Position numbers and translations under genes: made by a program. DNA of 64,000 nucleotides, taken from contig NZ_JABBFY010000001.1 in NCBI RefSeq assembly GCF_012927115.1, positions 1,054,001 through 1,118,000 of the forward strand, in the 5' to 3' direction. This DNA comes from Sphingomonas sp. G-3-2-10 (lineage in GTDB: Bacteria > Pseudomonadota > Alphaproteobacteria > Sphingomonadales > Sphingomonadaceae). The notes under the pieces are model-generated. The model worked only from the letters and a program-made list of their open reading frames with translations, was not told the DNA's origin and searched no databases. Below, piece by piece: positions 36,397-47,500 of the stretch (positions within the stretch are counted from its first letter, which is position 1; the number at the start of each line of letters is the position of its first letter).

Positions 36397-36779
36397 TGGC
36401 GAAGAAACAACCTGCGCGGACGCCGCTGCTCGAATGGATCGCCGCCGGGATCGGGCTGATCCTGCTGCTGATCGTGTTCGGCGCGATCGGGCAGGAAGCC
36501 ATGACCGGTGCTGCCGACGAACCGCCCGCAATCACCGTGACGGCAGGGCAGGTGACACAGACCGGCGCGGGCTTCGTCGTGGCATTCGAGGCGAACAATG
36601 CATCGCGCGGGACGGCGGCAGCGGTAGAGATCGAAGGCAAGCTCGCCTCGGGCGAGACGAGCAGCGCGACACTCGACTATGTCCCCGGACGCGGCAAGAC
36701 CGCTGGCGGACTGTTCTTCACGACCGACCCGCGCGGGCAGCAACTCGAACTGCGCGCGCTCGGCTTCCAGACGCCCTAG
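36396..36779 (+). CDS. TIGR02588-type membrane-anchored protein
   Basis: 127 residues: a basic N-terminus, one transmembrane helix (~15-33, IAAGIGLILLLIVFGAIG), then an extracytoplasmic Ig-like beta domain (TAGQVTQTGAGFVVAFEANN ... LELRALGF). This is the standing partner of TIGR02587 proteins. The start overlaps the upstream stop. Its end overlaps the convergent amidohydrolase gene by four bases. Confidence 0.78.
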   Translation: MAKKQPARTPLLEWIAAGIGLILLLIVFGAIGQEAMTGAADEPPAITVTAGQVTQTGAGFVVAFEANNASRGTAAAVEIEGKLASGETSSATLDYVPGRGKTAGGLFFTTDPRGQQLELRALGFQTP

Positions 36780-38050
36780 CGCAGCGGCACCTCGCGCCCC
36801 GAAACCCATACGCGGCGCACCGCGTACAGATCTTCGATCCGTTCGTCCGGGCGCCCGGCGACCAGGACCAGATCGGCGCGCATGCCCTTTGCGATCCGGC
36901 CATGCCCACGCTGTTGCCCCATGATCCGCGCGCTGACGCTGGTCGCCGCGCGCAATGCCTGCGCAGGGGTAAAGCCTAGCGTCGTCAGCAGCCTGATCTC
37001 GCGGATCGCCGCCAGCCCCTGATAGACGCCGCCGATCCCGGTATCGGTGCCGATCCCGATCGGGATGCCCGCGCGATGCAGGATGCGGACATTCTCCTGC
37101 ATGATGCGCCAGCGCTTCGCGTCATAGGCTGCGATCGCCGCGATCGGCTGGCCCATGCGCTTCTCCTCCCGTTCGAGATCGTCGGGCTGGAGCCGCGCCC
37201 ATTCGGCGGGCAGGAACTTGCGATCCTCCTGGGGCTCGTACACCGCCAGCGTGGGGACATAGGCAGTGCCGCCGCGCTTCATCAGCCGGATCAGCTCGCG
37301 GTCGGCCGGCGCGTCGCCGATGCCGTGGACCAGCGCATCCACGCCCGCCCGCGCCGCCAGCTTGGCGCCGTCCAGCGTCACCGTATGCGTCACCACCGGC
37401 ACGCCCTGCGCATGGGCCGCCTTCACGATCTCGGTCAGCGTCGGCAGATCGATATTCGGCCGGTCGATATCGCGGCCATAGCGCCAGCCATCGGCGAACA
37501 CCTTGATGACGTCGGGCCGCAGCGGCAGCAGCCGCGCCATCGCCGCGCGCGCCTGTTCGGGCGTGGTGACCTGAGCGGTGATCGCGTTGGTATAGTCATA
37601 TTCGGTCCCGTGCCCGTGCGGCACACCGAGACGGATCGCGAGCGACAAATGAGGGGTCAGCGCACCGAAACCCCGCACCGGCGCGATCGTATCCGGCGCG
37701 ATCGAATATTCATTCACCGAAGTCACGCCGCTCGCCAGATAGGCGGCATAGCCTTTCGCGAGCACCTCTGGACTGGTGAAGGCGTCGCGCCGGGTATGGA
37801 TGTGCAGGTCGTGCAGCCCGGGGATCAGCGTCATGCCGGCGCCGTCGATCACCGTCGCGTCCTGCACCCTCAGCCGCTGCCCGACCTTCACGATCCGGTC
37901 GCCGCGGATCAGCACGTCGCGGACCCGTGCGGGCGATCCGGTCCCGTCGAACACCCGCGCGCCGTGGATCAGCGTCGCCGGTTCGTCCGGAGGCGCCGCC
38001 GCGCCGAGCAGCAGCAACGCCGCCAGCAGCCCCAGCAGATGCCGCATCAC
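36776..38050 (-). CDS. Exported metal-dependent amidohydrolase (imidazolonepropionase-like)
   Basis: 424 residues with a signal peptide (LLGLLAALLLLGAAAPP). Amidohydrolase motifs: HxH in HDLHIHTR, later VVTHTV and DALVHGIGDAP for metal-binding histidines, and D in GIGTDTGIGG. Enzymes of this group act on cyclic amides or as Xaa-Pro/Xaa-Arg dipeptidases; the exact substrate is unknown. It overlaps the upstream S9 peptidase gene by four bases on the same strand, suggesting a joint role in peptide breakdown. Confidence 0.85.
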   Translation of the reverse strand: MMRHLLGLLAALLLLGAAAPPDEPATLIHGARVFDGTGSPARVRDVLIRGDRIVKVGQRLRVQDATVIDGAGMTLIPGLHDLHIHTRRDAFTSPEVLAKGYAAYLASGVTSVNEYSIAPDTIAPVRGFGALTPHLSLAIRLGVPHGHGTEYDYTNAITAQVTTPEQARAAMARLLPLRPDVIKVFADGWRYGRDIDRPNIDLPTLTEIVKAAHAQGVPVVTHTVTLDGAKLAARAGVDALVHGIGDAPADRELIRLMKRGGTAYVPTLAVYEPQEDRKFLPAEWARLQPDDLEREEKRMGQPIAAIAAYDAKRWRIMQENVRILHRAGIPIGIGTDTGIGGVYQGLAAIREIRLLTTLGFTPAQALRAATSVSARIMGQQRGHGRIAKGMRADLVLVAGRPDERIEDLYAVRRVWVSGREVPLR

Positions 38051-40092
38051 CTGCCCTTGCTCTTCAGGCGCCGGTCGAGAAAATCGGCCGTCGCGCGATA
38101 GCTTTCCAGCCAGTTGGAAAAGAGGAAGAATTCGTGCCGGTCATTGGGGAACACCAGTTCCTCATAGGGAATGCGCCGCGCCGCGAGTTCGCGCGAAAGG
38201 ATCAGCGACTGCCCAAAATCGACGCTCTTGTCGTCGTCGCCGTGGATCAGCAGCACCGGCGAACGCCAGGTGCCGATCGCGCCCATCGGCGAGGACGACC
38301 ATTGCAACTGCCTCGCGGCATTCTGCGCGTCGGGCGAAAGATTGTTGGGCACGGGGCGCAGCATCGTGTGGACGCCGTGGAAATCGACGCCCGCCGCGAA
38401 CAGATCGCTGTCCCGCGCCAGCGCCAGCGCGGTCAGGTAACCGCCCCAGCTGCCGCCCCAGATCCCGATCCGCGCCGGATCGACATGGCTCTGCGCCGCC
38501 AGCCAGCGCCCGCCGGCGATCACGTCGCGATATTCGCTGGCCCCGTCACGGGCGATCTCCGGCGCGTCGCGGAATTCGCGGCCATAGCCGGTGCCGCTGC
38601 GATAGTTGATCGACAGCACGTCATAGCCCTGCGCCGCGAGGTGCTGGTTCATAACATAAGCGTTGGAATAATAGCCCATCGGATGGAAGCCGAGCAGCAT
38701 CTGCCGCCGCGGGCCGCCATGAACGTAGATCAGGGCAGGGTGCTTGCCCGGGCCCGTGGCGCGGAACAGCTGGGCATGGACCGTCACGCCATCCGCCGCC
38801 TTGTACGTCACGGCCTGCGGCACGACGAAGCTGCGCAGCGCGGGCGCCTTGCCCAGCGGGGTGAGCTTGCCGTTCGCGACCCGGGCCGGGTGCGCGATAT
38901 GCGAAGCGTCGGTCGCGATCACCGCCAGCTCGCCATCGCCCGTGAAAGTCGGGAAGCTCTCGATCCCGTCGCCTTGCGTGATACGCACCGGATCGCCGCC
39001 ATCGGGATCGGTCCGCCAGATGTTCCGCTTGTCGGGCTGGAGCCGGTTCGCCGAGAAGACGAGCGTCGCATTGTCGGGCGCGAGGATGAAAGTCTCGACC
39101 TCATAGCTGCCCTGCGTCAGCGGGCGGGGTTCGCCACCCTTCGCCGCATTGATCGCATAGACGTGGAGATAGCCCGAACGCTCCCACGGGAAGACGATCT
39201 CGCCGTCCGCGCTCCACCACAAATTGCGCATCCGCGTCCCGGCATAGCGCCCGCCCATGCCCTGCGGTGCTTTCCACAGGGTCCGAACCGAACCCGTCGC
39301 CAGATCGGCGATGCGGATCGACCAATAGGGGCCGCTGTCGCGCGCCGCGCCTGCCGGCGGATCGAGATACTGGATGAAGGCGACCTGCTTGCCATCGGGC
39401 GCGAAGACTGGCTCGACCGAATAGCCGAGGCCCGGTCCCAATTGCCGCACCTTCGCGCTGGCGACGTCGATCAGCGTGACGAAGCTATAGTCGTTCTGGT
39501 TATCGACCATCAGCAGTTGGGCGCCATCGGCCGACCATTGCAGCCGCGTCACTTCGCCGCCGAGCATCGCAATCCGCTTCGCCTCACCCTTCTCGCGCAC
39601 CCACACTTCGCCGCGCCGGGTGAAGGCCAGCTTGGTCCCATCAGCCGAGAAGACCGGGGAATGTCCATCGCCCGCCAGCACCGGCTCCGCGCCGTCCGCC
39701 GGGATCAGCCACACCTGCTGCTTCGGCGCGGTCGCCAGCGATGCTGCGTTGAGCGTCGAACCATCGGCGAACTCGTCGTCGCCGCCCTTCACGAACGCGA
39801 TCTGCTTCCCGTCGCGGCTCAGCGTTACATGGTAGAGCGGCTGGCCATCGTCCTGGGTGAAGCGGGTCACCTGCCGCGCGGGCTGGCCCTTGTCGGCGAT
39901 CCAGATGTTGCGCACGCCAGAAGCGGTCTCGACCCAGGCGAAGCGCCCGGCATCACGCGCGCCGGTCAACTGCCCCGCATGGGGCAGGGCCATCGCTTCG
40001 GCGAGCGGATCCGCCTTCTGCGCTACTGCGGCCGGAGCCGTCGCCAATGCCAGCGCGCCGAGCGCGATCCGAAGCAAGTTTCGCAGTGCCAT
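38047..40092 (-). CDS. Prolyl oligopeptidase-family (S9) serine peptidase, exported
   Basis: 681 residues with signal peptide (ALGALALATAPAAVAQ). An N-terminal beta-propeller (about 40-400, WD/TolB-like repeats such as SPVFSADGTKLAFTRRG) precedes an alpha/beta-hydrolase domain with nucleophile in GGSWGGYL, acid in LIHGDDDKSV and histidine in NDRHEFF. Such DPP-IV/acylaminoacyl peptidases trim peptides in the periplasm. It is first of a two-gene minus-strand operon and divergent from dacB by 115 bases. Confidence 0.92.
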   Translation of the reverse strand: MALRNLLRIALGALALATAPAAVAQKADPLAEAMALPHAGQLTGARDAGRFAWVETASGVRNIWIADKGQPARQVTRFTQDDGQPLYHVTLSRDGKQIAFVKGGDDEFADGSTLNAASLATAPKQQVWLIPADGAEPVLAGDGHSPVFSADGTKLAFTRRGEVWVREKGEAKRIAMLGGEVTRLQWSADGAQLLMVDNQNDYSFVTLIDVASAKVRQLGPGLGYSVEPVFAPDGKQVAFIQYLDPPAGAARDSGPYWSIRIADLATGSVRTLWKAPQGMGGRYAGTRMRNLWWSADGEIVFPWERSGYLHVYAINAAKGGEPRPLTQGSYEVETFILAPDNATLVFSANRLQPDKRNIWRTDPDGGDPVRITQGDGIESFPTFTGDGELAVIATDASHIAHPARVANGKLTPLGKAPALRSFVVPQAVTYKAADGVTVHAQLFRATGPGKHPALIYVHGGPRRQMLLGFHPMGYYSNAYVMNQHLAAQGYDVLSINYRSGTGYGREFRDAPEIARDGASEYRDVIAGGRWLAAQSHVDPARIGIWGGSWGGYLTALALARDSDLFAAGVDFHGVHTMLRPVPNNLSPDAQNAARQLQWSSSPMGAIGTWRSPVLLIHGDDDKSVDFGQSLILSRELAARRIPYEELVFPNDRHEFFLFSNWLESYRATADFLDRRLKSKGR

Positions 40093-40207
40093 GACGGCAG
40101 CTTAGGGCGGCAAACCCGCCCCACAACCGTTCCATGCTTCGCGGTTATGCCCCGGCCAAGGCTCCGAATGAATTGCACGGGCCGGTTTTGGCTCTAGGTT
40201 CGCGGCC

Positions 40208-41638
40208 ATGAACCGATCGTTGCTCGCGCTCGCCCTGCTCATCGCCACGCCCGCCACCGCGCAGGTCGCGCCGCCGCTTCAGCAGCGGGTCGAGACCGTG
40301 CTGGCCGAAGCAGGACCGGGGGTTCGCTACGGCCTTGTCGTCACCGACGAGGCGGGACGCGAGATCGTCGCGATCAATCCCGACGGCCGCTTCATCCCCG
40401 CGTCGAACACGAAGATGTTCACCACGGCGGTCGCATTCCACACCATGACCGGGCTCGACCAGCCCGACGTCGCGGGCGGCACCGTGGTGCTGCTGGACGG
40501 CAAGGACGTGGTTCTCGAAGGCGCTGGCGATGCCCGCCTGTCGAGCGCGGCGGACTGCAAGACCGACTGTCTGGCGGTGCTGGCCGATGCCGTGGCGAAG
40601 CGCACCAGGCGCGTCCGCGACGTGATCGGCGACGACACGCTGTTCCCCGACCAGCGCTGGAGCCAGGGGATGAGCTGGAACAATATCCCGTCGCGTTCGG
40701 GCACCGGCATCTCCGCGCTGACCCTCGACGACAACGAGCTGGCGCTCACGATCACGCCGGGCGAGGAGGGCGCCGAACCGAAGGTCGAGGGCTATCCCTA
40801 TTTCACCCTCGACAACCGGATCATGACCGTCACCAACGGCAAGACCGATATCGGCTATGATCGCGAACCCAACGGCATGGTCCTGCGCCTGACCGGCACG
40901 ATCAAGGCCGGCACGGTGGAAACGGTGCGCGTCGGTATCGACGATCCGGCGAACTATGCCGCATGGCGCTTTCGCAAGATGCTGGAGGAACGCGGCGTAC
41001 GCGTGACGGGCAAGGTGACCGTGCGCCGCCGCGCGACCGGCCCCGCGGACGATCCCGCCAATCGCGGCAACCCGCCGGTCCGCGCGCCGCGCATCGCGGG
41101 GCTGGCCCAGCTCACTCCGCCGCCGCTGGCCGAGGACCTGACCCATATCAACAAGGTCAGCCAGAACCTCCATGCCGAACTGCTGCTCCGCCGCGTCGGC
41201 CTGGTCCGTGGCATGGGTTCGACGCAGGACGGGCTGGCCGAGGTCCGCGCGATGCTGGCGCTCGCCGGCGTGCCGCGCACCGCCTACGACTTTTCCGACG
41301 GCTCGGGCATGTCGACCTATAACCGCGTCGCACCGCGCGGGATGACGATCTTCCTGCGCTGGATCGCGGCGCAGCCCTGGGGCGAAGCCTATCGCGCCAC
41401 GCTGCCCATCGGCGGCGTCGACGGCACGCTCGGCCGCCGCTTCAAGGGCACGCCGCTGGAAGGCCGCATCTTCGCCAAGACCGGCACGCTCAACGCCACC
41501 AACGGCCTGTCGGGCTATATGATCGGGAAAAGCGGCAAGCGGCTGATCTTCTCCGCATTCGCCAACGATGTGCCCGAAGGGGTTGGCGCAACGAAATGGA
41601 TGGACGCCGCGCTGGTGCTGATCGCCGAAGCGAATTGA
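40208..41638 (+). CDS. dacB: D-alanyl-D-alanine carboxypeptidase/endopeptidase (PBP4 type)
   Basis: 476 residues with signal peptide (LLALALLIATPATAQ). Penicillin-binding motifs: S66-N-T-K69, SxN in DGSGMSTYN, and KTG in FAKTGTLNATNG. The large insert between the first two motifs is typical of class C PBPs. It removes terminal D-Ala and cuts D-Ala-mDAP cross-links. A palindrome at 41646-41668 follows the stop. Confidence 0.94.
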   Translation: MNRSLLALALLIATPATAQVAPPLQQRVETVLAEAGPGVRYGLVVTDEAGREIVAINPDGRFIPASNTKMFTTAVAFHTMTGLDQPDVAGGTVVLLDGKDVVLEGAGDARLSSAADCKTDCLAVLADAVAKRTRRVRDVIGDDTLFPDQRWSQGMSWNNIPSRSGTGISALTLDDNELALTITPGEEGAEPKVEGYPYFTLDNRIMTVTNGKTDIGYDREPNGMVLRLTGTIKAGTVETVRVGIDDPANYAAWRFRKMLEERGVRVTGKVTVRRRATGPADDPANRGNPPVRAPRIAGLAQLTPPPLAEDLTHINKVSQNLHAELLLRRVGLVRGMGSTQDGLAEVRAMLALAGVPRTAYDFSDGSGMSTYNRVAPRGMTIFLRWIAAQPWGEAYRATLPIGGVDGTLGRRFKGTPLEGRIFAKTGTLNATNGLSGYMIGKSGKRLIFSAFANDVPEGVGATKWMDAALVLIAEAN

Positions 41639-41645
41639 TCTAATC

Positions 41646-41668
41646 TCCCTCTCCCCTTGGGAGAGGGA
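41646..41668. terminator. Perfect hairpin between convergent dacB and a serine hydrolase gene
   Basis: TCCCTCTCCC (41646-41655) and GGGAGAGGGA (41659-41668) form a perfect 10-bp stem with a 3-base loop. The position between converging genes fits a two-way terminator, but no T-run follows, so it may equally be a copy of a common intergenic palindrome. Confidence 0.5.
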
Positions 41669-41670
41669 AT

Positions 41671-42672
41671 TCACCCAAATGCCTTCGCCACCGCATCCCC
41701 CGTCTCCGGCCGCAACACGAAGATGCCGCTGTCGAAATGCCGCGTCGGATGCACGCGGTTGGTCAGCAGCGTCCATGCCAGTCCGAGCTCGAAATCGACC
41801 CACAGGCCGGTGCCGGTGAAGCCAGTATGGCCGATCGTCTCCCTCGAACAGGCTTGCCCGCCCGACCAGCCCGCGAACTTGCGCTCCCAACCGCAGGTGC
41901 GGTGGTCGTAATAAGGGGTCCGCATCGCTTCGATCATCGCGGGGGAAGCGCCGCTGCCGTCGAGCAGTCCCTGCGCGTAATCGAGCACGCCGTTCACCGT
42001 ACCGAACAGCCCGGCATGGCCGGTCTGCCCGCCCATCGCGGCGCAATTCTCATCATGCACCTCGCCCTTCAGCACGCGCCCGCGCCAGTGGCAGAATTCG
42101 GTCGCGACCGCGGGGCCGGGGGGCGGGCCGAAGCTCAGCTCGGCGTTCAGCGCCCATTCGCCCAGCGGCCGCCCGGTGATCCGCTCGATCGCGATGCCCA
42201 GCAGGATGAAGTTGATGTCCGAATAGACCGGCGGGTCGACGTGCCGCCATTCGCGCTGGAGCACGAACGCGCGCAGCCGCGCCGGGTCGTCGCCATAGGT
42301 GTAGATCGGCTCCACCGCGGGGAAGAAGCTGCGATGCGCCAGACAATCGCGGAAGGTCAGCTTCCGCTCCGCCGCGTTGGCCACGTCATATTGCCGCAGG
42401 TCGGGGATCGCCGTGGTCAGCGGCGCATCGAGGTCGATCTTTCCCCAATCGGCGAGTTGCAGGATCATCGTGGTGGTGGCGATCACCTTCGACACCGACG
42501 CCAGATCGAACCAATGCTCGGGCGTCAGTATCTCCGGTTCGGGCTGGAGCGCCGCCATGCCGTCGGTCTTCGTCCAGCGCCGCCCGTCGGCGGTCACTAC
42601 ACCCAGCGTCGCTCCCGGTATCCGCTTGTCGGCAATGGCGCGCGCAGCCGGCGCGAAAGCGTCGTCGATCAT
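41671..42672 (-). CDS. Beta-lactamase-family serine hydrolase
   Basis: 333 residues, no signal peptide seen. S59-V-S-K62 gives the SxxK, YSDIN is the YxN-like element, and HTGFTGT stands where KTG would be, the pattern of class C beta-lactamase-like esterases/peptidases. Its start overlaps the ampG stop by four bases, so the two form an operon; together this suggests cytoplasmic handling of imported muropeptides, though a beta-lactam or ester substrate is equally possible. Confidence 0.85.
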   Translation of the reverse strand: MIDDAFAPAARAIADKRIPGATLGVVTADGRRWTKTDGMAALQPEPEILTPEHWFDLASVSKVIATTTMILQLADWGKIDLDAPLTTAIPDLRQYDVANAAERKLTFRDCLAHRSFFPAVEPIYTYGDDPARLRAFVLQREWRHVDPPVYSDINFILLGIAIERITGRPLGEWALNAELSFGPPPGPAVATEFCHWRGRVLKGEVHDENCAAMGGQTGHAGLFGTVNGVLDYAQGLLDGSGASPAMIEAMRTPYYDHRTCGWERKFAGWSGGQACSRETIGHTGFTGTGLWVDFELGLAWTLLTNRVHPTRHFDSGIFVLRPETGDAVAKAFG

Positions 42673-44255
42673 GCAGCTTCCTCATAAGGCCGCGCCCTTG
42701 CCCGCGCGATCAGCGGCAGGAACAGCAACGCCGCCAGGCTGATCGCACCCGAGGCGAAGAAGAACGCATCGAAGCCACTGGCATTGAGCGCCTTCAGCCA
42801 CGGCATCTTGTCGAGCTGCCCGACGATCGTGCCACCCGCGCCCGCCAGCAATCGCGAGAGCAGGAAGGCGAAGCCCGACAGGAACGCATATTGCGCGCCG
42901 GGATAGCGCGGGCTGCACAGCATCGACAGATAGACCACGAACACCGCCCCGGCCATGCCGTTGCCGAACTGGTCGAGCGCGGTGGCGATGTAGAGCGTCA
43001 TCTCGTCATGCGGCATATGCGCCAGCCAGACGAAGCCGAAATTGCCGATCGCCGCGAAGATCGCGCCGATGGTCAGCGTGATCGCCGAGGGCCAGCGTGT
43101 GACCATCCATCCGCCAAGGCCAACGCCGACGATCGACGAAACCAGCGCGATGATCCCGTCCGCCCGGCCGATCTCGGTCTTGGTGTAACCCAGTCCGAGG
43201 ATCATCGGCTTGGACAGGTTGAGCGCCAGCACGTCGCCCATGCGATAGATCGAAACGAACGCCATCAGCGTGATCGCAAGCGTGCCATAGCGCCAGAAGA
43301 AGTCGACATAGGGCCCGATCGCGGTCGAAGTGCGCAGCGGCGAGTTCGGACCCGCGGTGCGGATGCGGGGCAGGGCGATCGCCATTGCGAGGAATGGCAG
43401 CGCCGAAATGCCCAGCACCCAGGGCGTGACGTTGGTCTTGGCGTCGACGCCGATGCCCGACGCTGCGCCCAGCACCAGCCAGCCGACCAAAGCGGTGCCC
43501 AGCCCGATCGCCAGCAGGATTGCCGCGCTCGCACCGAGGCCGGTGACCAGCGCAACGCCGCGCCCGCCGGTGCCCGTGCCGCCTTCGCGCGAAGGCTGGG
43601 CGGGCAGCGAGGCAAGGATCGGCAGCGGAATGGCCGCCGCCAGCGTGATCAGCAGGTAGGACGAGGTCCAGCTCGGCTCGATTCCGAACCCGCGCAGGGT
43701 GCCCGCGAAGCTGCCGCTGGCATCGGCGAAGATCAGCGCGCCGCTGCCCGCCGCGACCATCGCGGTGCGATAGCCCCACAGGTTCGATGCCGCGATCGGC
43801 CCCTGTTCCTCCTGCGTGGGTGCCAGTTCGATGCGCCACGCGTCGGCGGCGACTTCCAGCGTGGTCGTCCAGAAGGCGAGCAGCACCGCGAACAGCGCCG
43901 TCACGGGCAGGCTGGCGTCCGATGCGGTCAGCGTCATCGCTGCCATCGACGTGACGATGCCCAGCTGCGACAGCATGATCCAGCCGCGGCGCTTGCCCCA
44001 GAAGCGGGCGAAGCCGGGCACGTCATATTTCTCGAGCAGCGGCGCCCACAGGAACTTGAACGTCGGCAGCAGCTGAACCCAGGCGAAGAAGCCGATGATC
44101 GTCAGCGCGACGCCATGATCGGTCAGCCGCGCCGACAGGATCGTGGAGAACATGTAGAAGGGCAGGCCAGCCGAGAAACCCAGCAGCACATACAGCGCCA
44201 TCCGCCCGATTCCGGGCTTGATCGCTGGCGGGGGAAGGGTGGCGGCGTCAGTCAC
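42669..44255 (-). CDS. ampG: AmpG-family muropeptide permease (MFS)
   Basis: 528 residues with about 14 membrane spans, the usual AmpG size. N-terminal YVLLGFSAGLPFYMFSTILSARL is characteristic (GFSSGLP-type motif), with the mid-protein DVLALNLSKPMILGLGYTKTEIG. AmpG imports GlcNAc-anhydroMurNAc peptides for wall recycling. It precedes the serine hydrolase gene on the minus strand and is divergent from the TonB-dependent receptor. Confidence 0.9.
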   Translation of the reverse strand: MTDAATLPPPAIKPGIGRMALYVLLGFSAGLPFYMFSTILSARLTDHGVALTIIGFFAWVQLLPTFKFLWAPLLEKYDVPGFARFWGKRRGWIMLSQLGIVTSMAAMTLTASDASLPVTALFAVLLAFWTTTLEVAADAWRIELAPTQEEQGPIAASNLWGYRTAMVAAGSGALIFADASGSFAGTLRGFGIEPSWTSSYLLITLAAAIPLPILASLPAQPSREGGTGTGGRGVALVTGLGASAAILLAIGLGTALVGWLVLGAASGIGVDAKTNVTPWVLGISALPFLAMAIALPRIRTAGPNSPLRTSTAIGPYVDFFWRYGTLAITLMAFVSIYRMGDVLALNLSKPMILGLGYTKTEIGRADGIIALVSSIVGVGLGGWMVTRWPSAITLTIGAIFAAIGNFGFVWLAHMPHDEMTLYIATALDQFGNGMAGAVFVVYLSMLCSPRYPGAQYAFLSGFAFLLSRLLAGAGGTIVGQLDKMPWLKALNASGFDAFFFASGAISLAALLFLPLIARARARPYEEAA

Positions 44256-44518
44256 GAGCCGCCCTCAAATCGATGGTATCGAACCGCATTTCAGTCCCCC
44301 GAAGCATGTTTCCCCACGCTCGACTGCCCGGCGCGCGCAGTCAATGCCATGAGGGACGGGGCCACTGTTGCCCGCGCAACACGCTTTGGAGGGATTGTGT
44401 ACCGAAAGATGCCGAATGGTTATGGCGTGGGGAACAGAAACTATGGCGCGCCGCAGCATTCTTGTTACTTAATGCCGAACTACGCATCGGGAAGTGCGAG
44501 TTTAAGGGGGTTTAAGAC

Positions 44519-47500
44519 ATGGTTGGATCGACTTCGTTCAGAATGGCTCTGGCGTCGGGCACCGCGCTGATCGCGCTGGCAGGCGCGCCGGCAGCCTTCG
44601 CGCAGGACGCCACCGCACCGGCCACGCTGCCGGAAACGCAGACGCAGACCGCCGATCCGGAGGTGCCGCAGGGTGAAATCCTGGTCACCGGTTCGCGCAT
44701 CCGCCAGAATCCGAACAACAGCGCGCTGCCGCTTCAGGTCATTTCGAGCGCCGAGATCGAGCGCAACGGCATCAGCAGCCCCGAGCAGCTGATCATGTAT
44801 CTGAGCACCAACGGCTCGGGCGCGGACAACCTCGCCTCCAACGCAGACGTCACCACGGGCGCCCAGCGCGGCACCAACGGCCTCTCCGCCGCAAACCTTC
44901 GCGGTCAGGGCAGCGCCGGTACGCTGGTCCTGCTCAACGGCCGCCGCGTCGCGGCCCACGGCCTGTCGGGCTCGGCAGTCGACGTGAACCAGATCCCGTT
45001 CGCGGCGATCGAACGCGTCGAAGTGCTGAAGGACGGCGCATCGGCGATCTACGGTACCGACGCGGTCGGCGGCGTGATCAACTTCATCACCAAGAAGAGC
45101 TTCCAGGGCGTCAGCGTCACCGGCTTCACCGATCAGACCGAAGCGGGCGGCGGCGACATCTACCGCGTTTCGGGACTGGTCGGTTACGGCGACCTGAACG
45201 AGGACGGCTTCAACATCATGGCCGGCGCATCGTATAGCTGGAACAAGATTCTGCGCGGTGCGGATCGCCCGTTCGTCAACGGCAATCAGCCGCAGAACGG
45301 CCTGTCGATCGATACCCGCGGCACTCCGATCGCGACTGCGTTCAATATCGGTGCGAACACGCGCCCCGGCAGCATCACCGCCGGCGGCACGCTGCTTACC
45401 GGCCTGACCCTGACCGCGCCGAACGGCGCCAACGCGGCGGCCGGCGGCATCAACCCGCTCGATCTGGCTGGCGGCGCGGGCTGCACGTCGATGGACGGCG
45501 GCATGGACTATGACTTTGCGCTGTGGGCGGCGCCGACTGCCTATTACGCCTGCGCATGGGACACGGGCCGCGTCGCGGTGATCCAGCAGCCGATCGAAAC
45601 GCTGACCTATTATGGCCGCGCCGTGGCCTCGCTGGGCGGCGGTCATGAGATTTCGCTGGAAGTCACCGGCTCCGAAGCGGATTCGGCCAAGAGCTTCTCG
45701 AACGCGCAGTTCACCGCGAACACCACCAACTTCGCGATCGCCTATCCGCGCAACGCGACGACCGCCGCCACCTATGACGCGGTGTTCAACTCGATCCGCG
45801 GGAACTTCGCCAATCCGGCGATCAACCCCAGCACCCAGCCGGTTCGCGATGCGCAGATCGCAGCGCTCGACGCCCGTTATGGCCTGCCGATCGCGTATCG
45901 CTGGCGCTGCGACGTCTGCGGCCCGCGCGAGTATCGCACCAACACCAAGACGTTCCGCGCCGCGCTGGCGATCGAAGGTCCGCTGTGGGAGGGCTGGGAT
46001 TACCGCACCGGCGCATCCTATGCGAAGAGCGAAGCTTCGTCGGTCCTCGGCTCGGGTTACTATTATCGCGGCACGCTCGCCAATGGCGACGTCGATCCCA
46101 ATGCGCCGCTCGGCACCGGCTCGACCGTCGGTCGCGGCTTGGTCGGCGTGATGAACTCGGGCCTGATCAATCCGTTCAGCTCGACCCAGACCGCCGCCGG
46201 TCTCGCCGCGCTCCAGTCGGTCTCGGCCGAAGGTGCGACGCTCTATGGCGGCCAGTATGAAGTCCGCCAGTTCGACTTCTCGGCGTCGGGTCCGCTGTTC
46301 GGCATCTGGGGCGGCGACGTCCAGCTCGCGGCCGGCATCGACATCCGCAAGGAAACCTATTCGTTCAACGGTTCGGAAGCTGCTGCAGCCACCGCACCGG
46401 TGATCTTCCTGGCGGCGTTCGATAACGTCAACGCGCTGACGCCGAAGAGCCGCACCGTGAAGGCGGCCTATGCCGAAGTGCTGGTGCCGCTGCTTCCTGG
46501 CCTCGATATCACCGGCGCGGTTCGCATCGACGATTATACGGGCTTCGGCAGCACCACGAACCCGAAGATCTCGGTCAAGTATCGTCCGTTCGAACAGGTC
46601 ATGTTCCGCGGCTCGTACAACACCGGCTTCCGCGTTCCGTCGTTCAACCAGATCTTCAACGGCGTGACCGACTCGCCCTATTCGGGCAGCGATCTGGTCG
46701 ATCCGGTGACCTGCAACAATCCGGGCAAGACCGTCGATCCGTCGGTTCCGGGCTGCGCGTTCATCCGTCCCAGCATCCTGACTGGCGGCAACCGCCAGCT
46801 GGGGCCGGAAACGGCGGAACAGTTCAGCGCGGGCGTCGTGTTCCAGCCGATCCGCAATGTCAGCTTCTCGGCCGACTGGTGGTCGATCGCGGTCGACAAC
46901 ACGATCCAGCTGCTCACGCTGCGTCAGATCATCGATAACGCCGCGCTGTTCCCGGAGCGGTTCATCCGCGACGCGACCAACACCGTGGTTGCCATCGACG
47001 ATCGCTGGGCGAATGCCGGTTCGCGGCGCACCCAGGGTCTGGAATTCTCGTTCCGCGCCTCGTCGATCGAAATGCTCGGCGGCAGCTTCTCGCTGGGTTC
47101 GGATGCGACCTTCCTGCTCAAGAAGCGTGAAAAGCTGACCCCGACTGCGGCCTATGGCCCCAGCCTGATCGGCGTGTTCAGCTTCGCGGGCGATCTGGGC
47201 GTGCGCTGGAAGCAGAACTCGTTCGTCACCTACACCACGGGTGGCCTGACCGCTTCGGTCAGCCACATCTTCCGCGAAGGTTACAAGAACGGCGCACTGC
47301 CCGGCATCGCCAACGGCACGATCACGCGTCCGGGCTACAACCCGTTCGTGGCCGACTATCACATCTTCAACGCCTCGATCAGCTATTCGGGCTTCAAGCC
47401 CTTCAAGGTGACCGCAGGCGTCCGGAACATCTTCGATACCGATCCGCCCTTTGCCATCACCTATGACGGCAACTCGGGCGCGGGCGGCAGCTGGGAACCG

